Positions 16,874 to 22,485 of a stretch of 22,485 nucleotides of DNA are shown one piece after another. Position 1 is the stretch's first letter, and each line of letters starts with the position of its first letter. A program made the translations under genes and the position numbers. The stretch comes from Endomicrobium sp. (lineage in GTDB: Bacteria; Elusimicrobiota; Endomicrobiia; Endomicrobiales; Endomicrobiaceae), in assembly GCA_031278405.1 (NCBI GenBank), contig JAITKL010000067.1, forward strand, positions 1 through 22,485, written 5' to 3'. The notes beneath the pieces were generated by a model. It saw nothing but the letters and a program-made list of their open reading frames with translations, did no database searches and was not told the origin of the DNA.

Positions 16874-17893
16874 TTAAAACTGTTTTAAAAATCTCAAATC
16901 ATTCTCATAGAATAAACGAATATCATCAACCCTATATTTAAACATAGCTATTCTTTCAACACCCAAGCCAAAAGCATAACCAGTGTATTTTCCAGAGTCA
17001 TAATGAACAGCTTTTAAAACGTTTGGGTGTACCATACCACAACCCAAAATTTCTATCCAGCCCAAAGATTTACAAAGTCTGCACCCTTTTTCTTTGCAGA
17101 AAATGCATTGCATATCAACTTCCGCTGAAGGCTCTGTAAACTGAAAATGTGATGGTCTAAAACGTATATTTATATCAGAACCGAAAAAAATGTGCACAAA
17201 ATCAGACAACACAGCCTTTAAATCCGCGAATGTTATATTTTCATCAACAGCCAAACCTTCAACCTGATGAAACGTTGAAAAATGCATAGCGTCAGAAGCC
17301 TCGTTTCTGTAAACTTTACCGGGAACAATAACCTTTATAGGCGGCTTATGTTTTTCCATAACGTGAATTTGCCCAGGAGAAGTATGCGTTCTAAGTAAAG
17401 CCTTCATACCTTCAACATAAAATGTGTCCTGTGTATCTCTGGCAGGGTGGTTGTCTGGTATATTTAAAGCCTCAAAATTATACCAATCGGTTTCTATTTC
17501 AGGTCCTTCGGCAACAGCAAAACCAAGAGATTTAAAAACAGCAGTTAGATCCTGTATCGTTTGTATTACAGGGTGAAAGCTTCCATTTGAAAAAGGAAAG
17601 TAAAAACTTTTGGAGTAATCAAGTTTTTCCTTGCGCATTTTTTCGTCAAGCAAAGATATTTTAAGATTTTCTTTTTTATTTTCTATTTCAGCCTCTATAA
17701 CACTTTTGGCATTATTTGCCTCTGAACCAATTCTTTTTTTATCCTCAATTGAGTATGAAGACAACGATTTTAGAATTTGAGTTAAAACGCCACTTTTTCC
17801 GAGATATTCCACTTTAATATTTTCAAGAGTTGAAACATCGGCATTTTTCACTTTTTCTAACGCTTCATTTATAATTTGCCGAATATCTTTCAT
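16874..17893 (-). CDS. pheS: Phenylalanyl-tRNA synthetase alpha subunit
   Basis: Catalytic subunit of PheRS, charging tRNA-Phe. It has 339 residues from the ATG at 17893; an in-frame TTG two codons upstream (17899) is less likely because AAGGA sits 7 nt before the ATG. An N-terminal coiled-coil region (about 1-85) is followed by the class II core. Motif 2 is KVYRNEASDAMHFSTFHQVE and motif 3 is AFGLGVERIAMFKYRVDDIR. A CIFCKEKGCRLCKSLGWIE stretch holds four Cys arranged as two Cys pairs, suggestive of a bound metal, although many PheS proteins carry a related Cys-bearing insert. It follows the TPR gene by about 20 nt and precedes pheT by 10 nt. Confidence 0.97.
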   Translation of the reverse strand: MKDIRQIINEALEKVKNADVSTLENIKVEYLGKSGVLTQILKSLSSYSIEDKKRIGSEANNAKSVIEAEIENKKENLKISLLDEKMRKEKLDYSKSFYFPFSNGSFHPVIQTIQDLTAVFKSLGFAVAEGPEIETDWYNFEALNIPDNHPARDTQDTFYVEGMKALLRTHTSPGQIHVMEKHKPPIKVIVPGKVYRNEASDAMHFSTFHQVEGLAVDENITFADLKAVLSDFVHIFFGSDINIRFRPSHFQFTEPSAEVDMQCIFCKEKGCRLCKSLGWIEILGCGMVHPNVLKAVHYDSGKYTGYAFGLGVERIAMFKYRVDDIRLFYENDLRFLKQF

Positions 17894-17917
17894 TACCAAA
17901 TCCTTATATAAAGTAAC

Positions 17918-18190
17918 TTAATTTTCAATGCCTATAAGTTTGTTCAAACGATCTCTGGCTATTTTATAATCAGGACGTATAGCTAAAGCCTTTGAATACA
18001 TATCTTTCGCCTCATTGAGCAAATTGGAAACTTCTTTTATGAGTCCAATATTGTAATAAGCTTCCGCGTTTGATGGATTTACTTCCAAAACTTTTTTAAA
18101 TTCTGCAACAGCTTCGTTGAATTTATTGTTCAAAAAATAAAATTTCCCCAGCTCTATATGATTTGCTTCTTGAGAATCATCTTTAATCAT
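17918..18190 (-). CDS. Small tetratricopeptide-repeat protein
   Basis: A 90-residue protein made of two TPR units and a capping helix: about residues 9-42 (KFYFLNNKFNEAVAEFKKVL then NPSNAEAYYNIG) and 43-76 (NEAKDMYSKALAIRPDYKIA). No signal peptide or membrane segment is seen, so it is probably a cytoplasmic protein-protein adaptor. Its ATG overlaps the ktrA stop by one nucleotide (TAATG), and pheS follows at about 24 nt, so it is translated within the same operon. The partner is unknown; the overlap makes the K+ channel regulator a candidate, but that is only inference. Confidence 0.85.
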   Translation of the reverse strand: MIKDDSQEANHIELGKFYFLNNKFNEAVAEFKKVLEVNPSNAEAYYNIGLIKEVSNLLNEAKDMYSKALAIRPDYKIARDRLNKLIGIEN

Positions 18191-18885
18191 TATTTATCCC
18201 CTTTTAACTTAACCAAAGACTCTTTTGAACCGACAACCACCAAAATATCATTTTGGTCTATTTCGTCTTCAGGTCCAGGAACCATGTTTATTTTCTCTTT
18301 CATATCGCTCTGTCCATCATCGTTAATAAACGGAATTTGTTTGCGAATTGCGATGATGTTAACACCATAATTGTTTCTAAAACCAGATCTCTTTATTGTT
18401 TTGCCCCAAATTTCTTCAGGAGCAACTACTTCAATTAAATTATATTCTTTTGAAAGTTCTATTTGTTCCAAAATATTTGGAGATCTTATTCCATCAACAA
18501 GTTTTTTCGCCATTTCAAGTTCAGGATAAACTATTGTGTTAGCTCCTATTTTAGCCGCAACCTTTGAATGCCATGAACTTGCTGATTTTACAATAATATT
18601 TTTAACGCCAAGTTCTTTAACTATCAATGTTGAAAGAATGCTTGTTTCTATGCTTTCACCTATTGAAACTATAGCAGTGTCACAATCAGCAATTCCTGCG
18701 TCTTCCATAGCCTTTTCGTCAGTAGCATCAACTATCAATGCTTGAGTGACAAACGCACTTATTTTATTGATTATCTCAGAATCATTGTCAACAGCCAAAA
18801 CTTGTATGTCTTTCTTTTCAAGCTCTACAGCTACGTTATAACCAAACGTTCCAAGTCCTATAACAGCATACTGTTTATTTTTCAT
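18190..18885 (-). CDS. ktrA: KtrA/TrkA-family K+ channel regulatory (RCK) subunit
   Basis: Cytoplasmic nucleotide-binding subunit that gates the KtrB/TrkH K+ transporter. At 231 residues it has a single RCK unit, as in KtrA, rather than the tandem of E. coli TrkA (about 458). The Rossmann half begins AVIGLGTFGYNVAVEL (residues 8-23; GLGTFG loop) with the acidic end of beta2 in AVDNDSE, and VDATDEKAMEDAGI further on. The RCK-C half (about 145-231) includes LIEVVAPEEIWGKT and DILVVVGSKESL. It lies 13 nt after ktrB and overlaps the TPR gene, so the three are co-expressed. Confidence 0.93.
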   Translation of the reverse strand: MKNKQYAVIGLGTFGYNVAVELEKKDIQVLAVDNDSEIINKISAFVTQALIVDATDEKAMEDAGIADCDTAIVSIGESIETSILSTLIVKELGVKNIIVKSASSWHSKVAAKIGANTIVYPELEMAKKLVDGIRSPNILEQIELSKEYNLIEVVAPEEIWGKTIKRSGFRNNYGVNIIAIRKQIPFINDDGQSDMKEKINMVPGPEDEIDQNDILVVVGSKESLVKLKGDK

Positions 18886-18898
18886 TAAATTCCATTCT

Positions 18899-20203
18899 TT
18901 ATCCGACTAATACTCTCCCTTCGGGATATTTAATCTTTTTCTTTGTAGTAATTGGAGTTATCATTAGGATAAGCATTGTTAATATTCCAATTCGTCCTGT
19001 TATCATAGCTATAATAATATATATCTTACCAGCTAAAGACAAATCGGGCGTAATATCAAGAGATAAGCCAACTGTGGCAAATGCCGAAATCACTTCAAAA
19101 ACAACAGTTACAGGTCTTAAATAATTTTCTTGTAACATAATGACAAGCGACAACAATGCTATTAAAGCAAAAAATACTATAAAAATAACCAAAGCTTTCT
19201 TTACTATATCGTACGGTATTCTTCTTTTAAAGATAATATAGTCGTCATCGCCCTTTAGAACGCTTCTTATAAATACAAAAATTAAAGCCAACGTCGTGAC
19301 TTTTATACCTCCTGCTGTGCTTCCTGGAGCTGCTCCAATAGACATAAAAATCATCAATACAATTTTAGTAAACTCGTCAAAAAGCGATGTTGGCACAGTA
19401 TAAAATCCTGCTGTCCTAGAGCTTATCGCTTGAAAAAAAGCATTGTTTATTAAATGAAATAACCCCTGCCCTTTTAGTGAATCGGAAAATAAAAATAACA
19501 AAAACGATAGCATCATAATTATCAAAGTCATAGAAAGAACAACTTTTGTGTGCGTGGATAAATGTCTGCGTTTTTCTTTATAGGCATCGTAAATATCAAC
19601 TATAACAAAAAAGCCAAACCCACCTAAAATTATCAAAATGGAAACAGTATAAATAACAGCTGGATTGCCAACAAACACGGTTAAACTATTGTTGAAAACA
19701 CTAAATCCCGCATTACAAAATGCTGATATAGAGTGAAATATTCCTAAGTAAACAGCTCTTAAAAACGAGAAATCCCGAAGAAAAATCAGTGCTAAGACAA
19801 CAGCTCCAACAAACTCTATTCCTAAAACAAAAATAATTGCCTTTGAAAGAAGATATTTTAGTCCCTTAAAAGACGACACATCAAAAAGCTCCTGCATGAT
19901 ACGCCTGTCTTTTAAAGCTACCTTGCCAAGAAGCAGAGTAATAACAGTAGAAACAAACATATATCCCAATCCACCCAACTGTATTAAAATTAAAATAATA
20001 CTTTGCCCGAATGTAGAGTAGTATTCGCCTATATTCACAACTGAGAGACCAGTAACGCATACAGCAGAAACTGAAGTAAACAGATTTGTAATAAAAGAAA
20101 ATTTACTAAAACTATTAGAGGCAGGCAACGACAAAAGTGTCGCACCTGCCACTATGAGCCCAAGAAAAAACAATATTAATGTTTTTGCCGGAGAAAATTT
20201 CAT
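18899..20203 (-). CDS. ktrB: KtrB/TrkH-family K+ transporter, membrane subunit
   Basis: Pore-forming K+ (or K+/Na+) transporter of the SKT superfamily, 434 residues, close to KtrB length. Four M-P-M repeats are seen through their selectivity-filter loops: VTGLSV (about 50-55), NAGFSV (164-169), TAGFYT (264-269) and TVGLSL (377-382). A glycine is present in every loop, as expected for K+ selectivity. The conserved GAAPGSTAGGIKVTT gating stretch (290-304) is present. It starts 11 nt after rplT, directly in the ribosomal-protein operon, and is followed by its regulator ktrA. This position is unusual compared with the classical rplT-pheS arrangement. Confidence 0.94.
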   Translation of the reverse strand: MKFSPAKTLILFFLGLIVAGATLLSLPASNSFSKFSFITNLFTSVSAVCVTGLSVVNIGEYYSTFGQSIILILIQLGGLGYMFVSTVITLLLGKVALKDRRIMQELFDVSSFKGLKYLLSKAIIFVLGIEFVGAVVLALIFLRDFSFLRAVYLGIFHSISAFCNAGFSVFNNSLTVFVGNPAVIYTVSILIILGGFGFFVIVDIYDAYKEKRRHLSTHTKVVLSMTLIIMMLSFLLFLFSDSLKGQGLFHLINNAFFQAISSRTAGFYTVPTSLFDEFTKIVLMIFMSIGAAPGSTAGGIKVTTLALIFVFIRSVLKGDDDYIIFKRRIPYDIVKKALVIFIVFFALIALLSLVIMLQENYLRPVTVVFEVISAFATVGLSLDITPDLSLAGKIYIIIAMITGRIGILTMLILMITPITTKKKIKYPEGRVLVG

Positions 20204-20214
20204 TTATTTTTAAC

Positions 20215-20562
20215 TTAAGCGACTTTTGCAATCTCAACTAATTGTTTGAAAGTCGCATTATCGTTTACCGCAATTTCAGCAAGCATTTTTCTATCTATTG
20301 CCACGTTAGCCTTTTTAAGACCGAAAACAAACTTATTGTAAGAAATCCCTTCTTCTCTTACAGCAGCATTAAGACGAACTATCCAAAGAGTTCTGAAATT
20401 AGATTTATTGTCTTTTCTTCCCGTATAAGCATAATTAAGAGAACGTTCAACTTGTTGAATAACCATTCTCCAACGATTTTTCTTCGTTGCATAAGAACCT
20501 TTGGCAATCCTAAATATTTTTTTCTTCTTTTGTCTTGTATATACTGCGCTTTTTGCACGCAT
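20215..20562 (-). CDS. rplT: 50S ribosomal protein L20
   Basis: Ribosomal large-subunit assembly protein that binds 23S rRNA early; in several bacteria it also represses its own operon. It has 115 residues from the ATG at 20562, with typical L20 features: a basic N-terminal tail (RAKSAVYTRQKKKKIFRIAK), WRMVIQQVERSLNYAYTGRK, and FRTLWIVRLNAAVREEGISY. An in-frame GTG directly before the ATG (20565) is possible, but AGGAG has better spacing (7 nt) to the ATG. It is third in the infC-rpmI-rplT set. Confidence 0.96.
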   Translation of the reverse strand: MRAKSAVYTRQKKKKIFRIAKGSYATKKNRWRMVIQQVERSLNYAYTGRKDNKSNFRTLWIVRLNAAVREEGISYNKFVFGLKKANVAIDRKMLAEIAVNDNATFKQLVEIAKVA

Positions 20563-20605
20563 CACAAATCTCCTTAATTATATAAATATAAAAATAAAAT
20601 TAACG

Positions 20606-20806
20606 TTAAAAACTGTAAGGCATAAACTTTTTCATAGCCTTCATATCTGAATCAGCCACTATAACAGCCTTTCTTGACTTTCTGTTCTGATTGCCAGAAT
20701 CGCCAGTTAGCAAATGTCTCTGTCCGGGTTTCTTATATTTAACTTTCCCTTTTCCTATAACTTTGAAACGTTTTTTTGATCCACTGTGAGTCTTCATTTT
20801 AGGCAT
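20606..20806 (-). CDS. rpmI: 50S ribosomal protein L35
   Basis: Small basic large-subunit protein, 66 residues, normal for L35. It begins PKMKTHSGSKKRFKVIGKGK and contains KKPGQRHLLTGDSGNQNRKS and the usual MKKFMPYSF end. A strong GGGGAGG lies 4 nt before the ATG. It sits between infC (82 nt gap) and rplT (43 nt gap), the standard order. Confidence 0.96.
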   Translation of the reverse strand: MPKMKTHSGSKKRFKVIGKGKVKYKKPGQRHLLTGDSGNQNRKSRKAVIVADSDMKAMKKFMPYSF

Positions 20807-20888
20807 CTTTCCTCCCCGTTTATCAATACACTACTTAAACAAAACATTTCTATATTAAGCTAAACAGTTTGTCATTTAATTTATATTT

Positions 20889-21437
20889 TTACTTTAGATT
20901 TCTTTTTGGAATCAAAGTCATAAATATTCTGGTACCCATAGAAGAAGTTCTTCCTTCTGGTTCTGCTACATCAATCAAAGATTCTTTAATTTTATCTATA
21001 ATTTTTATGCCCAAATCTTTGTGTTGCATCTCTCTACCTGAAAACATAGCTGTAAGTTGCACCTTATCTCCACCAGTTATAAATTCTCGAGCGCGCTTAA
21101 TCTTAACTTCTAAATCATGCTCGCATATACGAGGTCTAATTCGTATTTCTTTTGAGTGGGAAATCTTTTGTTTCTTTTTGGCTTCTTTTTCTTTCTTCTC
21201 CATATTGTATTTAAACTTAGAGAAGTTGACTATTTTACATACAGGCGGATTTGCCTGAGGGGATATTTCAACCAAATCTAACTCTTTTGCCTGCGCTTTT
21301 GCGAAAGCTTCAGTCGTTTTTACTATTCCCGCAATAGTTCCGTCAGAATCAACAAGTCTTACTTCCGGAACTCTAATAAACTGATTTATACGAAATCTTC
21401 TATTTTTGACGCCCCCCCCCTCTTGACAGTCAGACAT
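20889..21437 (-). CDS. infC: Translation initiation factor IF-3
   Basis: IF-3 binds the 30S subunit and checks the start codon and initiator tRNA. The 182 residues contain the N-domain (RINQFIRVPEVRLVDSDG, then LDLVEISPQANPPVCKIVNF), a lysine-rich linker and the C-domain (KEIRIRPRICEHDLEVKIKR, QLTAMFSGREMQHKDLG, RIFMTLIPKRN). The only in-frame start is the ATG at 21437, because a TGA lies just upstream; AAAGGG is 3 nt before it. Odd feature: codons 6-9 are made of a G9 run (21412-21420 on the plus strand as C9). Loss or gain of one G would bring a stop within 12 codons. It is the first gene of the long operon. Confidence 0.95.
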   Translation of the reverse strand: MSDCQEGGGVKNRRFRINQFIRVPEVRLVDSDGTIAGIVKTTEAFAKAQAKELDLVEISPQANPPVCKIVNFSKFKYNMEKKEKEAKKKQKISHSKEIRIRPRICEHDLEVKIKRAREFITGGDKVQLTAMFSGREMQHKDLGIKIIDKIKESLIDVAEPEGRTSSMGTRIFMTLIPKRNLK

Positions 21438-21469
21438 TGTCCCTTTTCAATTTTTAAATAAAATCAGAA

Positions 21470-21484
21470 CAGATATAATATCTG
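21470..21484 (-). promoter_or_regulatory. Small hairpin in the infC leader
   Basis: CAGATA-TAA-TATCTG, a perfect 6-bp stem with a 3-nt loop, lies about 33 nt before the infC ATG in a leader of about 155 nt. It is the only clear stem in the leader. In other bacteria the infC operon is controlled through its leader or by L20, so a role is conceivable but not shown. No U-tract follows, so it is not a terminator. Confidence 0.35.
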
Positions 21485-21600
21485 CCCCGTAAATACATCT
21501 CTATACGACAAAAATATTGTTAACATTTAACCTTTCTCTAAATTACTTATACATTTCAAACACACGGTTAAGGTGAGGCGAATGACTTCTTTATAATTTA

Positions 21601-21629
21601 ATTTTACAATAACAGTTTTCTTTTGTCAA
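21601..21629 (-). promoter_or_regulatory. Sigma70-type promoter of the infC operon
   Basis: On the minus strand a consensus TTGACA (21624-21629) is separated by exactly 17 nt from TAAAAT (21601-21606). Transcription would start near 21593, giving an untranslated leader of about 155 nt before infC. It is the best promoter in the window and fits high expression of the translation genes downstream. Confidence 0.75.
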
Positions 21630-21832
21630 TCTGACACACTATCTTACAACAAGATATTAGACTTTTTGCAAAAATACAAAAAATAATATATATTTAGGAT
21701 TTTACAAAGACTTTTTGGATTTCCAAAGTTTATTAGACGCCTTTTGAGAGCAGATATATAACACTTAAATAAATTTTATATTTTTAACATCTTAGGGAAC
21801 CGAATGATCGCCTCAACCTCCTAACTTTGCTT

Positions 21833-22217
21833 TTAATACGTATCTATCGGATTATCTTTGCCACTTAACAGCTGTGCGGAAGCTTTTTTTGCTTTCAAAA
21901 TAATTAAGGGCAAATATAGAGCTTCTGCTACAGCTATAAAGGGTACTGTCACTTGTCCAAAAGAAGAACCGTTAGCTATAGCCCTTCTCCATTAAGGCGA
22001 GCTGTGCAATAGATGCGACTTCGGATAAAATCATAGTCATTTTTGTTACGACTGTATTTGCTTTGTTTATACCTAGTAATTTCTTTCCCGTCATGCATAG
22101 CAATTCGTGGTTTATTACGCTAATCATTTTTGACATTTTGCGATTACGGGCATAGTCAAATAGCTCTACGTAATTTCCGTTTTTGCTTTTTTGGTACATT
22201 TTAATAATCCTAATCAT
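21833..22217 (-). pseudogene. Unrecognised small-protein gene with one frameshift
   Basis: Minus-strand reading from ATG 22217 (or ATG 22199, starting MYQKSKNGNYVELFDYAR) gives 81 codons to a TAA at 21972. Dropping one base just before that stop continues the same protein as ANGSSFGQVTVPFIAVAEAL, then YLPLIILKAKKASAQLLSG, to a TAA at 21833, for about 127 residues in all. The continuation is hydrophobic in its middle and coding-like. AGGAAG precedes the first ATG. A single added base at TAT-A-GCT explains the break; a +1 programmed shift at the stop is possible but less likely. I do not recognise the family. It follows the TGA-containing frame at 22234-22440 by 16 nt, as in phage or plasmid gene clusters. 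Confidence 0.5.
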
Positions 22218-22233
22218 TTACATCTTCCTATTG

Positions 22234-22440
22234 TTAGTACTTATTGCTTTTGTGTGTTGGACTTTTTGCATGCTTGTATTCCCACTTACTAGCCTTGTAA
22301 TCATTGTGAGCTTGCTCCCATCTCATCTTGCAGTCATGGTCTTTTCTTGCTTCCTCCTTTTTCCATCATATATATATATTGTATTCTACTTCTCCCCAGT
22401 ATATAGCTAATGTCATTAGTGCTATTAATAATCATTCCAT
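22234..22440 (-). CDS. Putative 68-codon membrane protein with two in-frame TGA codons
   Basis: From ATG 22440 to TAA 22234 on the minus strand the frame has no TAA or TAG but two TGA (codons 3 and 25). AGGAGG lies 10 nt before the ATG. With TGA read as Trp, the protein has one hydrophobic helix (about residues 3-26, MEWLLIALMTLAIYWGEV onward to IYIWW). A charged tail follows (KKEEARKDHDCKMRWEQA, then SKWEYKHAKS), a layout seen in holin or spanin-like small phage proteins. Four other Trp are encoded by TGG. Either this is a gene of an element using TGA as Trp, or a young pseudogene in which two TGG codons became TGA. The other genes in this window use the standard code. Confidence 0.4.
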
Positions 22441-22485
22441 AATTAGTTTTCCTCCTTACTTAATTATATTTTTTATTAGCACATA

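Noticed and set aside
21438..21600. A metabolite riboswitch in the infC leader.
   Set aside because: The leader has one 6-bp hairpin and no conserved core of a known riboswitch class.
1..22485. tRNA, rRNA, CRISPR arrays and insertion sequences.
   Set aside because: No cloverleaf with a TTCGA-type arm, no regularly spaced repeats, and no transposase or terminal inverted repeats were seen on either strand.

Overview
The window is AT-rich bacterial chromosome, by eye roughly one third G+C. It mixes well-kept housekeeping operons with long stretches of decayed genes that are still legible. The preserved genes cover purine synthesis, translation, phenylalanyl-tRNA synthetase and K+ uptake. At least four, probably five, envelope or accessory genes are broken by frameshifts, stops and deletions. 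That pattern fits a recently reduced, host-restricted Gram-negative-type symbiont. From memory of gene content the best match is the Elusimicrobiota genus Endomicrobium (termite-gut protist endosymbionts), but this is an inference that was not checked by search.

Layout. Positions 1-1330 (minus) hold a decayed LtaS-like membrane sulfatase, paralogous to an intact gene at 7994-9973. Positions 1382-5932 (minus) are a tight purC-purS-purL-purQ operon with 1-nt and 4-nt overlaps; its PurS is a tandem double-domain form. Upstream, on the same strand, lie a SurA_N/PpiD-like membrane-anchored protein (6109-6771), a broken bactofilin (6755-7042) and a broken M23 peptidoglycan endopeptidase (7070-7809). 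Positions 7994-11569 (plus) carry the intact LtaS-like sulfatase, lemA and htpX. Positions 11570-12948 have no intact gene but contain the remains of a TPR protein with a LapB-like zinc-ribbon tail.

Positions 12949-21437 (minus) form one long co-directional run. In transcription order it reads infC, rpmI, rplT, ktrB (TrkH family), ktrA (TrkA family), a two-TPR protein, pheS, pheT and a GlcD-type FAD oxidase. A textbook sigma70 promoter lies upstream of infC at 21601-21629. The ktrB-ktrA-TPR block sits inside the classical infC-rpmI-rplT-pheST arrangement. Positions 21833-22485 hold phage- or mobile-element-like small genes. One is a 68-codon frame with a Shine-Dalgarno sequence that is complete only if two TGA codons are read as Trp. 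The next is an otherwise open frame broken by a single base.

The decayed genes are mostly envelope or cell-shape functions (M23 endopeptidase, bactofilin, one of two LtaS-like enzymes, a LapB-like TPR protein), whereas nucleotide synthesis, translation and K+ transport are intact. The most unusual items are the TGA-containing frame at the right edge, the split tandem PurS, the K+ transporter inside the ribosomal/PheRS operon, and a G9 tract inside the infC reading frame.
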